Shown here: one piece after another, positions 41,437 to 49,729 of the stretch | Position numbering within the stretch: the stretch's first letter is position 1 | How the letters are laid out: every line of letters starts with the position of its first letter | Program-made: the position numbers and the translations under genes | Assembly (NCBI RefSeq): GCF_900182705.1 | Contig: NZ_FXTP01000002.1 | Span: forward strand, 248,001 to 312,000 | Direction of reading: 5' to 3' | Length of the DNA: 64,000 bases | Origin: Gracilimonas mengyeensis | GTDB taxonomy: Bacteria > Bacteroidota > Rhodothermia > Balneolales > Balneolaceae | Notes under the pieces: model-generated | Told to the model about the DNA's origin: nothing | The model's input: the letters and a program-made list of their open reading frames with translations, nothing else | The model's database searches: none

Positions 41437-42117
41437 ATGCCATTTAGAATTAACAGTTCTGAGGAATTTGAAAGACTTTTGGAAGGAATAGCAGATGATC
41501 TAGTCCATGCCAAGATTCATTTTCGTTTACATCAGGATCTTTCTAAATCAATAAAAGAATATGAACGCGAGTTTAATGAATCACGCACATTTTGGTTTCT
41601 CACTTTTCGTGCTCAATATGATGCCTGTGTATTTAGACTGTGCCGAGCATATGATCAGAATGATTCAGCTCTACATCTAAACAACTGGTTAAAAATTATA
41701 AGCCGAAATATAAAACTTTTTGAAGTTGATGAGTTTAGAACCAGACTCAAAGATAATACATTTGTAGAAAGTCTGGCCGTGAATGTAAAAAAGCCCAACA
41801 TTGAACAACTTAAAAAAGATATCAAGGCTACAAGTAACAAGAACTCACTTGTTAAGAAACTTACTATACTTCGGAATAACATTTTCGCACATCGAAATGC
41901 AAAGCTTACTATGGATAACCGCAATATTCTAGAAGAAAGACCTATAAAAACTGGTGAAATAGAAAAGCTTTTAGATCAAGGTATTGAAATCTTAAATAGG
42001 TATAGCAAACTATTCAAAGCTTTATCCTATTCGACACAGATTGTTGGACATGATGATTACAAATATGTATTGGAAGCAATAAAGAAAGATATCAAAAGGT
42101 TTGAAACTCGAAGTTAG
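41437..42117 (+). CDS. HEPN-domain protein, AbiU2-like
   Basis: A 226-residue helical protein and the sole gene of cassette 2. The motif LRNNIFAHRNAK near residues 148-159 is R-N-x4-H, the catalytic pattern of HEPN ribonucleases, and SRTFWFLTFRAQYDACVFRLCRAYDQ near 50-75 fits the AbiU2-type HEPN family. AbiU was described as a phage abortive-infection factor in Lactococcus; a defence role here is inferred from family and context. The gene starts 30 bases inside the cassette and has the same orientation as the attC sites, the normal arrangement. It is strongly AT-rich. Confidence 0.75.
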   Translation: MPFRINSSEEFERLLEGIADDLVHAKIHFRLHQDLSKSIKEYEREFNESRTFWFLTFRAQYDACVFRLCRAYDQNDSALHLNNWLKIISRNIKLFEVDEFRTRLKDNTFVESLAVNVKKPNIEQLKKDIKATSNKNSLVKKLTILRNNIFAHRNAKLTMDNRNILEERPIKTGEIEKLLDQGIEILNRYSKLFKALSYSTQIVGHDDYKYVLEAIKKDIKRFETRS

Positions 42118-42134
42118 GTACCATAAAAACAAAG

Positions 42135-42320
42135 AGCCATATAACAAGGCGTTACTCTTGGTTGAGAGTCAAGAAATAGTACAAAATATCCCTCATCAGC
42201 CATACCTTCTCTGGATTTAAATCGGACGGGGTGCGATGGAAACTTGTTTGCAAGCAATTAATTTCGCTACTTCAAAAGAAATCCTAATCCCCGCGCAGTT
42301 TAAACGCTGGTCCGTATTTG
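42135..42320 (+). repeat. attC-like site 2 (end of the HEPN cassette), apparently interrupted
   Basis: Starts with AGCCATATAAC (42135-42145), the exact complement of the cassette 2 left end. Body TTTAAATCGGACGGGG (near 42216-42231) pairs with CCCCGCGCAGTTTAAACGC (near 42289-42307) as in site 1. AAGGCGTT at 42146-42153 is separated from TTTAAATCGG by about 64 extra bases. The right end GTATTTG (42314-42320) is off-consensus. The bases 42321-42413 before cassette 3 hold no gene. Confidence 0.6.
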
Positions 42321-42421
42321 CCTAAACTCTACTTCGATATCTACCCAGGTAAGCGTTCTCATTCATTAGTTGCGAATTGTGCGTCATTGGCGTACTTTTC
42401 TGAGCAACACAGCGTTAGCTA

Positions 42422-42739
42422 ATGGAATTTTTTGAAACGTCCATTTTTACTAAACTAATTCAAAAACTTCTCAGGGATAAGGAATATCACCTGCTTCAAT
42501 TACAGTTATCTGTGCGACCAGAATCTGGTGACATTATTAAGGGAAGTGGTGGCATCCGAAAGCTGAGATGGGCTGGATCAGGACGTGGAAAACGAGGTGG
42601 CATCCGGGTGATTTATTACTACATCACCGAGGATGAAAAAATTTATATGCTTTATGCATATCCAAAGAGTAAACAGGATGATCTCACTGCAGATCAACTC
42701 AAGCAATTGAAACAACTAGTTGAGGACCAATTGTCATGA
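42422..42739 (+). CDS. RelE/HigB-like toxin
   Basis: A 105-residue RelE/ParE-superfamily toxin, probably a ribosome-dependent mRNA endonuclease. GSGGIRKLRWAGSGRGKRGGIRVIYYYI near residues 40-67 is the core sheet with the usual basic residues, and YMLYAYPKSKQDDLT follows. The start codon lies two bases after the cassette boundary core GTTAGCT, so its ribosome site would belong to the attachment junction. It overlaps the antitoxin gene by 4 bases. Toxin-first order is typical for HigBA. Confidence 0.88.
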   Translation: MEFFETSIFTKLIQKLLRDKEYHLLQLQLSVRPESGDIIKGSGGIRKLRWAGSGRGKRGGIRVIYYYITEDEKIYMLYAYPKSKQDDLTADQLKQLKQLVEDQLS

Positions 42740-43023
42740 AAGATGAAATGTTTAATGAACTGCTCGAAAGTGTAAAGCAAGCCGGAGATATTCGGAAAGG
42801 TAAACGTGAACCATCCAGGTATTCAATAATTGAAGAACCTGATGTTGTAGCGATCCGCGAAAAGTACGATATGACCCAGCAAGAATTTTCTTCACTTCTT
42901 GGAATCAGTGTGGGTACACTCAGAAATTGGGAACAAGGAAGGCGAAAGCCACAGGGTCCGGCAAAAGTGCTATTGAAAATTGCGGAAAAGAGACCCAAAG
43001 CAATTTTAGATTCTTTGTCGTAA
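42736..43023 (+). CDS. HigA/NadS-like antitoxin with helix-turn-helix
   Basis: A 95-residue Xre-type regulator. The helix-turn-helix is IREKYDMTQQEFSSLLGISVGTLRNWEQGRRKPQGPA near residues 40-76. It neutralises the upstream toxin and represses the operon. The start overlaps the toxin gene by 4 bases (ATGA). Such pairs are common stabilising cargo of chromosomal integron arrays. Confidence 0.9.
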   Translation: MKDEMFNELLESVKQAGDIRKGKREPSRYSIIEEPDVVAIREKYDMTQQEFSSLLGISVGTLRNWEQGRRKPQGPAKVLLKIAEKRPKAILDSLS

Positions 43024-43042
43024 GACAATCGTCAAATAATCA

Positions 43043-43106
43043 GCGGCTCAACCGGAGGGTATTTTAATTTCAGTCATTGGAGAGCTGTTTGATCCGCCGG
43101 TTAGCC
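43043..43106 (+). repeat. attC-like site 3 (end of the toxin-antitoxin cassette)
   Basis: GCGGCTCAACCGGAGG and CCGCCGGTTAGCCGC pair with single unpaired bases. The right end GTTAGCC fits the R' core. At 64 bases it is a short site. R'' agrees only partly with the cassette 3 left end, so this is the weakest of the three. There is no T-run, which speaks against a plain terminator. Confidence 0.5.
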
Positions 43107-43197
43107 GCCACACGGTTATATCCTCCATTTCTTCCCTCAAGATTTTCTTTTAGAGCCTTTTCTCAAATAATCGTACCTTCTGTTCCGTCTTAACTCG

Positions 43198-43217
43198 TCC
43201 GGCTGTTTTGAGCCGGA
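43198..43217 (+). promoter_or_regulatory. Small hairpin in the purL leader
   Basis: TCCGGCT and AGCCGGA form a 7-bp perfect stem 28 bases before the purL start. It may act as attenuator or may only be local structure. No purine riboswitch core was recognised. Confidence 0.3.
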
Positions 43218-43245
43218 TCAATCCAATTCCAACCAAATATCCACA

Positions 43246-45483
43246 ATGTCTAACACTGCCATTCAGGAACCGGAAGTAAACCTGGAACTCGCCCTCGAAC
43301 ACGGTCTTAACGAAGAAGAATATGAGATGATAAAGTCCCGGTTGGGACGTACCCCCACTTTTACCGAGTTGGGTGTGTATTCCGTGATGTGGAGCGAACA
43401 CTGTTCCTACAAAAACTCCATCGTTGAGTTAAAGAAATTACCCTCCGAAGGAGAAAACCTGTTGGTGGGAGCCGGTGAAGAAAATGCCGGCCTGGTAGAT
43501 TTAGGCGATGGACTCGGTTGCGCCTTCAAGATCGAAAGCCACAATCACCCCTCAGCTATTGAACCTTACCAGGGAGCTGCAACGGGGGTAGGTGGTATTC
43601 ACCGCGATATTTTTACCATGGGCGCACGTCCCGTAGCCAGCCTCAATTCGCTTCGTTTTGGTTCGATGGAAAATCCACGGGTGCGCTACCTGCTGGATGG
43701 CGTGGTACGCGGCATCGGTGATTACGGAAACTCGTTTGGCGTGCCTGTGATTGCCGGGGAAGTTTGTTTTGATGAAAGTTACGAAGGCAACCCGCTGGTA
43801 AATGCCATGAGTATCGGATTGGTGAAAGAGGGCGAAACCGCCTCTGCTATTGCAAAAGGCATTGGCAATCCTGTGATTATCGTAGGTGCCAGTACGGGAA
43901 GGGATGGTATCCACGGGGCGACCTTTGCATCCGAAGAAATTAGTGAGGAAAGCGAAGCCAAACGTCCCAGTGTGCAGGTAGGCGACCCTTTCACTGAAAA
44001 ACTGTTGCTGGAAGCCAGCCTTGAAGTCCTCAAAACCGGTGCCGTTGTGGGAATGCAGGATATGGGTGCGGCAGGTATTGCCTGTTCTTCTTCTGAGATG
44101 ACAGCCAAAGGTGGTCAGGGTATGAACGTTGATCTCGATAAAGTACCCGCCCGCGAAGATGGCATGACGGCTTACGAACTGCTGCTTTCCGAAAGTCAGG
44201 AGCGTATGCTGATTGTAGCCGAAAAAGGCCGTGAGCAGGAAGTAATTGATGTATATGAAAAATGGGATCTCCACGGTGTGGTGATTGGTGAAGTAGTGGA
44301 AGGCGACAAAGTAATCTATTGGAAAGAAGGCGAGATTAAAGCTGAAATCCCGGCCGACCACCTGGTGTTAGGCGGCGGTGCTCCGCAATATGTACGCGAA
44401 ACCAAAAAGCCTGCCTATTTGGATGAGGTGCAAGCTTTTGATTCCAACTCGCTGGAGCATCCCGAAGATCACACCGAAACCCTGAAGAAATTATTGAGCT
44501 CGCCCAATATCGCCTCCAAGCGATGGGTACACGAGCAGTACGACACTACGGTACGAACCAACACGGTAACGCCTCCCGGTGCTTCCGATTCTGGTGTGAT
44601 TCGCATCAAAGACAGCAAAAAAGGCTTGGTAGCCAAAACCGATTGCAACGGCCGGTATGTATATCTGAATCCACGGAAAGGCGGACAGATTGCCGTAGCA
44701 GAATCAGCTCGTAATGTAGTTTGTTCTGGTGCCAAGCCGATGGCTATCACCAACTGCCTGAACTTTGGAAATCCCTATAAGCCGGAAGTGTACTGGACGT
44801 TCAAAGAAGCGCTCGGCGGAATGAGCGATGCCTGTAAAGCATTGAATACCCCCGTAACCGGCGGTAACGTGAGTTTCTATAATGAAAATCCAAATGGCGC
44901 TATTTTCCCTTCACCGATCATCGGTATGCTTGGGGTGATGGAGGATGTGGAAAAACATACCACCACCCCAGCTTTCAAAAACGATGGCGACCTGGTGCTT
45001 TACATCGGAGCTGAACGTAAAGGTTTGGGCGGCAGCGAATATCTGAAAGTGCTGCATGGCCTTACCTCTGGTGATGCTCCCGAGATTGATCTCGACTTTG
45101 AAGTGAAGTTGCAGGAAGCACTGCTAACAGCTATTAAATTGGGTCTGATTACCGCCGCCCATGACATCTCTGACGGCGGCCTGGCAACTACCCTTGCAGA
45201 AATGGCCATTTTTGGCAAGAAGGGAGCAAAAATATCGGTAGATACCCTAACAGGCACTCCGCATGAAGTGCTGTTTAGCGAGGCACAATCAGGCGTAGTG
45301 ATTACGATCCCAGCTGCAAAATTGCACACTGTAAAGCATCACTTTGATGAAGCCGGTGTTCCGGTTTTTGAATTGGGAGAAGTTGGCAAAGATCAGCTTA
45401 TCATCAAAGATATGCTTACACTGGATGTGGCTGAATCTGAAGAGCTGTATGAAAATGTGATTCCTAAAGCGATGGAAGTGTAG
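43246..45483 (+). CDS. purL: Phosphoribosylformylglycinamidine synthase subunit PurL
   Basis: ATP-dependent step four of purine synthesis: FGAR plus glutamine-derived ammonia gives FGAM. The 745-residue length is the small PurL type, which works with separate PurQ and PurS (not in this window). [10 protein letters not shown] near residue 45, [24 protein letters not shown] near 92 and [13 protein letters not shown] near 165 form the first ATP-grasp-like half. [16 protein letters not shown] near 435 and [12 protein letters not shown] near 538 belong to the second half. The start is ATG 43246. It is the first chromosomal gene right of the cassette array. Confidence 0.97.
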   Translation: MSNTAIQEPEVNLELALEHGLNEEEYEMIKSRLGRTPTFTELGVYSVMWSEHCSYKNSIVELKKLPSEGENLLVGAGEENAGLVDLGDGLGCAFKIESHNHPSAIEPYQGAATGVGGIHRDIFTMGARPVASLNSLRFGSMENPRVRYLLDGVVRGIGDYGNSFGVPVIAGEVCFDESYEGNPLVNAMSIGLVKEGETASAIAKGIGNPVIIVGASTGRDGIHGATFASEEISEESEAKRPSVQVGDPFTEKLLLEASLEVLKTGAVVGMQDMGAAGIACSSSEMTAKGGQGMNVDLDKVPAREDGMTAYELLLSESQERMLIVAEKGREQEVIDVYEKWDLHGVVIGEVVEGDKVIYWKEGEIKAEIPADHLVLGGGAPQYVRETKKPAYLDEVQAFDSNSLEHPEDHTETLKKLLSSPNIASKRWVHEQYDTTVRTNTVTPPGASDSGVIRIKDSKKGLVAKTDCNGRYVYLNPRKGGQIAVAESARNVVCSGAKPMAITNCLNFGNPYKPEVYWTFKEALGGMSDACKALNTPVTGGNVSFYNENPNGAIFPSPIIGMLGVMEDVEKHTTTPAFKNDGDLVLYIGAERKGLGGSEYLKVLHGLTSGDAPEIDLDFEVKLQEALLTAIKLGLITAAHDISDGGLATTLAEMAIFGKKGAKISVDTLTGTPHEVLFSEAQSGVVITIPAAKLHTVKHHFDEAGVPVFELGEVGKDQLIIKDMLTLDVAESEELYENVIPKAMEV

Positions 45484-45582
45484 TTTAGCTTTAAATCTTG
45501 TCTGAATTCCGTTAGACAGGAACGAAAAAACGGGCGTTCTGCTTGTATGATGTGACTATTCATAAAGAGAAAAAATCACATC

Positions 45583-46302
45583 ATGGAAGATACAACAGTA
45601 CTAATTGTAGGCGGTTCTGGCGGTATAGGTCGGGAAAGCGCCAAGCTATTCGCAAAATCCGGAGCTAAAGTAATTATAGCAGCTCGCAATAAGGAAAAAC
45701 TGGACGAAACAGTCAAAAGCATAAACACCAACCGTGGAAAAGTCTATGCCATTGAGGTAGACGCCACGGATCAGGAATCGGTGCAGAGCATGGCCAATAC
45801 CATCAAAGAGAAATACGGTGAAATAGACGTGCTGGTGAATGCATTTGGCCAGGGACTCATCCAGCCGTTCATGGATATTGATCCCAAAGATGCTAAAGAA
45901 ATCATTGATGTAAATGTATATGGTACATTTTTGGTCACCCAAACCGTGATGGGGATCATGAGTGAAGATGGCCCGAATAATGTGATCATGTTTCCGGGTA
46001 CGATGGGGAAATACGTGATGAAAAATGCATCGGTTTATGCAGCCTCCAAATTTGCTATTCAGGGTTTCACGAAATCGTTGGTGGAAGAACAGCGTCGTGG
46101 TAATACCAAGTTCTCACTCTTATATCTCGGAGGAGTGAATACTGCTTTTTGGGATGATGAACGAGTAAAAATGAAAGTAAAGAAAGAAGCGATGCTTGAT
46201 CCCGAGGAAATTGCCAAAGTGGTGTTTTATGCCGTAAGCCAGCCTTCAGCTTCGGTAATGAATGAAGTGGTGATACAGCCGGAAAGCCACCAGCTGGTTT
46301 AG
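45583..46302 (+). CDS. Short-chain dehydrogenase/reductase (SDR)
   Basis: A 239-residue classical SDR oxidoreductase. The nucleotide-binding loop is VGGSGGIGRESA at residues 9-20 (family TGxxxGIG), NAFGQG near 88 replaces the usual NNAG, and YAASKFAIQG near 150 holds the catalytic Tyr and Lys. NAD(P) specificity and substrate are unknown; the Arg in AARNKEKL near 36 favours NADP. Monocistronic, with its own terminator. Confidence 0.88.
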   Translation: MEDTTVLIVGGSGGIGRESAKLFAKSGAKVIIAARNKEKLDETVKSINTNRGKVYAIEVDATDQESVQSMANTIKEKYGEIDVLVNAFGQGLIQPFMDIDPKDAKEIIDVNVYGTFLVTQTVMGIMSEDGPNNVIMFPGTMGKYVMKNASVYAASKFAIQGFTKSLVEEQRRGNTKFSLLYLGGVNTAFWDDERVKMKVKKEAMLDPEEIAKVVFYAVSQPSASVMNEVVIQPESHQLV

Positions 46303-46335
46303 TAGCTATTGATAAAATTCCGTTAAGATGACGTA

Positions 46336-46365
46336 GGTCGGACAGTTTTGTCCGACCTTTTTTTT
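46336..46365 (+). terminator. Terminator after the SDR gene
   Basis: GGTCGGA and TCCGACC form a 7-bp stem with loop CAGTTTTG followed by eight T. Confidence 0.9.
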
Positions 46366-46429
46366 GATCCCATTTATTGCCTGTAGTTCTTCAGTTTATT
46401 ACGAACTTTCCAATCTCCCAAATCACCCC

Positions 46430-46437
46430 TACCTTTG
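46430..46437 (+). promoter_or_regulatory. Candidate -7 box for the PIG-L gene
   Basis: TACCTTTG matches TAnnTTTG exactly, 33 bases before ATG 46470. The -33 region is weak. Confidence 0.4.
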
Positions 46438-46469
46438 GGAGGTTCGAATATCAATCAAGAAGACCTTCC

Positions 46470-47360
46470 ATGAAGAGACTATTTTTGCTATCTGTTTTTC
46501 TTATTTCTGCATCCGTAGCTTTTGCGCAGGATTCCCTCCTTAACTATCAACCCAAAGTACTGCTGGTAACGGCTCATCCCGATGATGACGCCTTATTTTC
46601 AGCTACCATTTTCAAAACCACGAAGTTGCTGAATGGTAAAGTAGATCTGGCGCTGATGACCAACGGCGAAGGTGGCTACACCTATTCTACCCTGGGGAAC
46701 TACATCTACAACAAAGAGCTGGATAAAGAAGAAATCGGACGGCAGTATTTACCCGGTATCCGCAAGCAGGAACTGATGGCAGGGGGTGAAATTGTGGGCA
46801 TCCGGAATTACTTCTTTTTTGATCAGCCCGATTTTTATTACACTGAGGATGTGGAAGAAACCCTGGAGAAGTGGAATACAGATTGGGTACACGAGCGCAT
46901 GGTGCAGATTTTGGAAGAAGGCGACTATGATTTCATGTTCCTGATGTTGCCCTTTGAAGAGTTTCATGGCCATCACAAAGCATCGGCAGTATTGGGACTT
47001 CGGGCTATGCAGGAGCTTCCTGAAGAAGACCGTCCTATTGTATTGCAAGGCATTATCAGAAGAGGGGACGGACCGGGCATGTCGTTTACGCAAATGCCGG
47101 GTTATCCTGAGACCAAAGTGATGGAAGGAGAAATCTTTGAATTTGACCGCAGCCAAACCTTTGGCGCCAACGACCGCATGAATTATAACATCATTTCTAA
47201 CTGGGTGATTGCTGAACATAAATCACAAGGCACTATGCAGTTACTGATGCAAACCGGCGATAAGGTGGTAGAGCAATACTGGTACAATGCCATCAACGGA
47301 GAGGGAAACCTGAAGAAAACGGCTGAGTATTTTGAAGCGGTAAATGCGGCCCAGCCGTAA
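46470..47360 (+). CDS. Secreted PIG-L family deacetylase
   Basis: A 296-residue zinc-dependent N-deacetylase of the PIG-L/LmbE family, which removes acetyl groups from GlcNAc-type substrates. ATG 46470 gives a signal peptide (MKRLFLLSVFLISASVAFAQ); the longer open frame upstream lacks one and overlaps the promoter. VTAHPDDDALF near residue 33 holds the first zinc ligands and the catalytic Asp, and EEFHGHHKASAVLG near 165 has the further His ligand. TNGEGG near 63 is conserved. It probably acts in the periplasm or outside the cell. Natural substrate unknown. Confidence 0.87.
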   Translation: MKRLFLLSVFLISASVAFAQDSLLNYQPKVLLVTAHPDDDALFSATIFKTTKLLNGKVDLALMTNGEGGYTYSTLGNYIYNKELDKEEIGRQYLPGIRKQELMAGGEIVGIRNYFFFDQPDFYYTEDVEETLEKWNTDWVHERMVQILEEGDYDFMFLMLPFEEFHGHHKASAVLGLRAMQELPEEDRPIVLQGIIRRGDGPGMSFTQMPGYPETKVMEGEIFEFDRSQTFGANDRMNYNIISNWVIAEHKSQGTMQLLMQTGDKVVEQYWYNAINGEGNLKKTAEYFEAVNAAQP

Positions 47361-47437
47361 GTTGGTTATTAGTTATTAGTGTAATGAAAAATGGTGAGAA
47401 TACGATTAACAATTTACCATTACACCATTAACCAACC

Positions 47438-48172
47438 TCACTCGATAAAATAGCTGATGTTTACGCTGGCTTGTATCTCTACTTTTTGAGAAAAGTCCAT
47501 CATTGAAGCATCTGAAGAGGCTCTTGACATCATTTCCATGGCTTGGGCTTTGCGCGGAACTCCAATTTGATGGTCCGAATAGTGAATGGTTGAAACGTTA
47601 CCCAATTCTACACCTGAAGTTTTAGCAATCAGCTCAGCCCGTTGCTTAGCAGCCTCAATAGCTGAAATCAATGCTTTTTCTTTGCCCTCATCAATTTTGG
47701 TAGAAGAAAACTGGCCGTTAAAAGAATCAAACTCATTTTCAATGAGGGTAAGCTGAATTTTTTCGTACAGGCTGAAATCTTCAAAAGTGATACTCACCGA
47801 TTGGTTGGTGGCTGTAACATACTCGGGCTTTTCATTACTGGCATACCGGTTGCCGCTTACTTGACGTCGGTTCATGCGCACGGGCTCGTAATCAATATTT
47901 TCATCCTTGATATTCAAATCTTTTAAAAGGCTGGCTAAAAGGGATTCTCTTTTCTTGTGCAGCTCAAAAGCTTCTTCGGGTGTTTTGCCTTCCGCATTTA
48001 CATTCACATTAAAAATAATCAGGTCGGCCGGCAGCAATTCAGAGGCTCCCATGTTAATGGTGATGGTGCGCTTTTCTACCGGTTGCTGAGCCAAAGTAGT
48101 ACAGCTTATCCCAAAAAAGAGAAGACTAACGGTTAAAGTGATTTTGCCAAGCTTACTTCCAGTCGAGGCCAT
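47438..48172 (-). CDS. SIMPL-domain (DUF541) envelope protein
   Basis: A 244-residue protein. The start ATG 48172 overlaps the end of the upstream gene by 20 bases and gives an N-terminal hydrophobic signal (KITLTVSLLFFGISC..LAQ), which could be cut by signal peptidase I or used as lipoprotein signal at Cys 23. The SIMPL domain spans about residues 35-235, with NVNAEGKTPEEAFELHKKRE near 62 and EKALISAIEAAKQRAELIAKTSG near 165. Function of the family is poorly known; relatives are linked to stress. Last gene of a three-gene minus-strand operon. Confidence 0.82.
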   Translation of the reverse strand: MASTGSKLGKITLTVSLLFFGISCTTLAQQPVEKRTITINMGASELLPADLIIFNVNVNAEGKTPEEAFELHKKRESLLASLLKDLNIKDENIDYEPVRMNRRQVSGNRYASNEKPEYVTATNQSVSITFEDFSLYEKIQLTLIENEFDSFNGQFSSTKIDEGKEKALISAIEAAKQRAELIAKTSGVELGNVSTIHYSDHQIGVPRKAQAMEMMSRASSDASMMDFSQKVEIQASVNISYFIE

Positions 48173-48776
48173 ATTCTTTCTTGATTTTTTGTACATCTTC
48201 ATAGCTTTTTCCTTGGTTGATTTTAAACACCCGGTTGCCAAACTGATCATGTTCTTCAACTTTGTAACCGGCTCTGTACCAACTCTCTAAGACCTCCAAA
48301 TATTGTTGTTTTTTTTGTTTGTTTTTGATCATGAATCCAAAGCGATCTTCACTGCCATCCGGATGGGTAATCAACACAAACAATAGAACCCTGCTGGAAA
48401 ACCATTGAAATGATTGCATGGTGTTAATCCTTATTTTTGTTTGCTGATGGAGATGAATTGGGGAGCCTGGAAACTGATCCGGATTTCTTTTAGGGGTGAT
48501 TTCAATCTGATTTTCCTTAAAAGTTACGATGCCTGCATTTCGGCTAAAAAAGTAGGCAAAAAATGCCAGTATGTATCCAACGATTAGTGCGATAAGAGAA
48601 AGCAGTTCGGTCCATTCGGGTAGTCCCAGTTCAAAAAAATCCAGAACAAAAAATGAGATTATAAGAACGGCTGTAATCCCCATAATCACCCTGAATGATT
48701 TGCTTTCGGTAAAAGTAACTTTCCCGGTTAAAGGGTCTTCTTTGTTTTGTACATCAACTAAACTGAATTCAGCCAT
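48153..48776 (-). CDS. Hypothetical membrane protein with two helices
   Basis: A 207-residue protein. Two membrane helices (about 30-50 and 58-78, VIMGITAVLIISFFVLDFF and LLSLIALIVGYILAFFAYFF) precede a beta-rich cytoplasmic domain starting VTFKENQIEITP, which resembles a PH-like fold. The C-terminus (QGKSYEDVQKIKKEYGLDWK) is charged. I do not recognise a family. It is linked by 1-base overlap to the GDSL gene upstream and by 20-base overlap to the SIMPL gene downstream. Confidence 0.7.
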   Translation of the reverse strand: MAEFSLVDVQNKEDPLTGKVTFTESKSFRVIMGITAVLIISFFVLDFFELGLPEWTELLSLIALIVGYILAFFAYFFSRNAGIVTFKENQIEITPKRNPDQFPGSPIHLHQQTKIRINTMQSFQWFSSRVLLFVLITHPDGSEDRFGFMIKNKQKKQQYLEVLESWYRAGYKVEEHDQFGNRVFKINQGKSYEDVQKIKKEYGLDWK

Positions 48777-49498
48777 TACTCTCTGAGAATTTTAGTTACA
48801 GTAGGAAGCATTTCTTCTACCCACATGGCATACATACTGGCAGAAGGATGCAAATTATCGGAAGCCAATAAACCCCGGTCATTGGCAGCAAGCTCCGATA
48901 TTGGGGTGATATCAACGAAAGAAACCCCATACTCTTGGCTTATATTATGGGCAATGTTATTATAAATCTCAATCTCTTCTGCAATACGGGCCGTGTCTCT
49001 GGATTGGGCAAAGGGGGTAACGCCATAGTTGGGGATGGAAAGCACCCACACATTTTGGATATTTCCTCCCGCAAAGGCAATGGCTTGTTCCAGTAAAACG
49101 CGAAATTCCTCTTCGTAAAGTTCGATTTCCAGCCCCTGATATTGATTATTCACTCCAATCAAAAGAGATACCATGTCATAGCTGGAGTCAGGTTGGGCAT
49201 CTTCAATTCCAAGCAGCAAATCGGTAGTGGTCCAGCCATTGGTAGCAATAATGGCCGTGGTATCTATCGGGAAGTTTCTTTGAGCCAGTGAGTCGGTTAA
49301 CTGATGGGGATAGTTATTAACAGGGTCAATACCCGTACCGATAGTGTAAGAATCTCCCAGGGCAAGGTACCGGAATGACTCTGTTGATGAAGCAGGGGGT
49401 ACTTCAGGTTCTGTGTTAGTACACTGTATAAGGCTAAAAGTGGTTAAAAAAGTCAGGATGAGTTTTACCGTAAGCTGCAGGGCAGGAGTGAAGTTCAT
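48776..49498 (-). CDS. SGNH/GDSL hydrolase, probable lipoprotein
   Basis: A 240-residue esterase/lipase-type enzyme. LALGDSYTIGTG near residue 46 holds the Ser nucleophile (block I), VSLLIGVNNQY near 110 the oxyanion Asn (block III), and ASDNLHPSASMY near 220 the catalytic Asp and His (block V). The N-terminus has a hydrophobic signal with TFSLIQC, a fair lipobox at Cys 26. The full catalytic set is present. Substrate unknown. First gene of the operon with the membrane and SIMPL proteins. Confidence 0.87.
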   Translation of the reverse strand: MNFTPALQLTVKLILTFLTTFSLIQCTNTEPEVPPASSTESFRYLALGDSYTIGTGIDPVNNYPHQLTDSLAQRNFPIDTTAIIATNGWTTTDLLLGIEDAQPDSSYDMVSLLIGVNNQYQGLEIELYEEEFRVLLEQAIAFAGGNIQNVWVLSIPNYGVTPFAQSRDTARIAEEIEIYNNIAHNISQEYGVSFVDITPISELAANDRGLLASDNLHPSASMYAMWVEEMLPTVTKILRE

Positions 49499-49574
49499 AA
49501 AATGTTATTTTAAATATGCTAAGGGTTTGCGCAGGGATAAGTTCTGTAAGATAGTAATGCCTCAATAAAAGTTA

Positions 49575-49615
49575 TGGAAGCGCTTGCATTTATACCAAAA
49601 ACACACGTTTATTTG
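49575..49615 (+). promoter_or_regulatory. Putative LacI-type operator overlapping a promoter
   Basis: TGGAAGCGCTTGCA at 49575-49588 has the AAGCGCTT core of LacI/CcpA-family operators. It overlaps a TTG -33 box (49584-49586), which is 21 bases from TTTATTTG (49608-49615), a near match to TAnnTTTG. The TonB receptor starts at 49730. Confidence 0.45.
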
Positions 49616-49729
49616 AATATGAAGAAACTATGAAGATAAAAGCAATAAGGACGCTTCAATTTATCAAACCAGCCAATAAATAGTTTCGTGTGAAAAGGCG
49701 GAAAACAAAAATAAAATAGGATCAACAAA

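Larger units (their letters stand above)
39536..43106 (+). mobile_element. Integron-type gene-cassette array without integrase
   Basis: Three gene cassettes lie between the CoA-transferase gene and purL. Cassette 1 begins G-TTAGGGTTAC (39536-39546), and its attC begins with the exact reverse complement at 41286-41296. Cassette 2 begins G-TTATATGGCT (41407-41417), and its attC begins with the exact reverse complement at 42135-42145. That is the relation expected when a circular cassette is joined at its own attC. Cassette 3 begins at GTTAGCT (42414) and is followed by a 64-bp attC-like hairpin ending GTTAGCC. Cargo is AT-rich and defence-related. No integrase gene is present in the window. Confidence 0.75.

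Noticed and set aside
43043-43106. Plain terminator after the toxin-antitoxin genes
   Set aside because: Strong stem but no T-run, and its right end carries a GTTAGCC core, so it is listed as attC-like with moderate confidence.
43552-44361. 269-codon open frame on the minus strand inside purL
   Set aside because: Antisense to highly conserved PurL sequence; composition is typical for a shadow frame.
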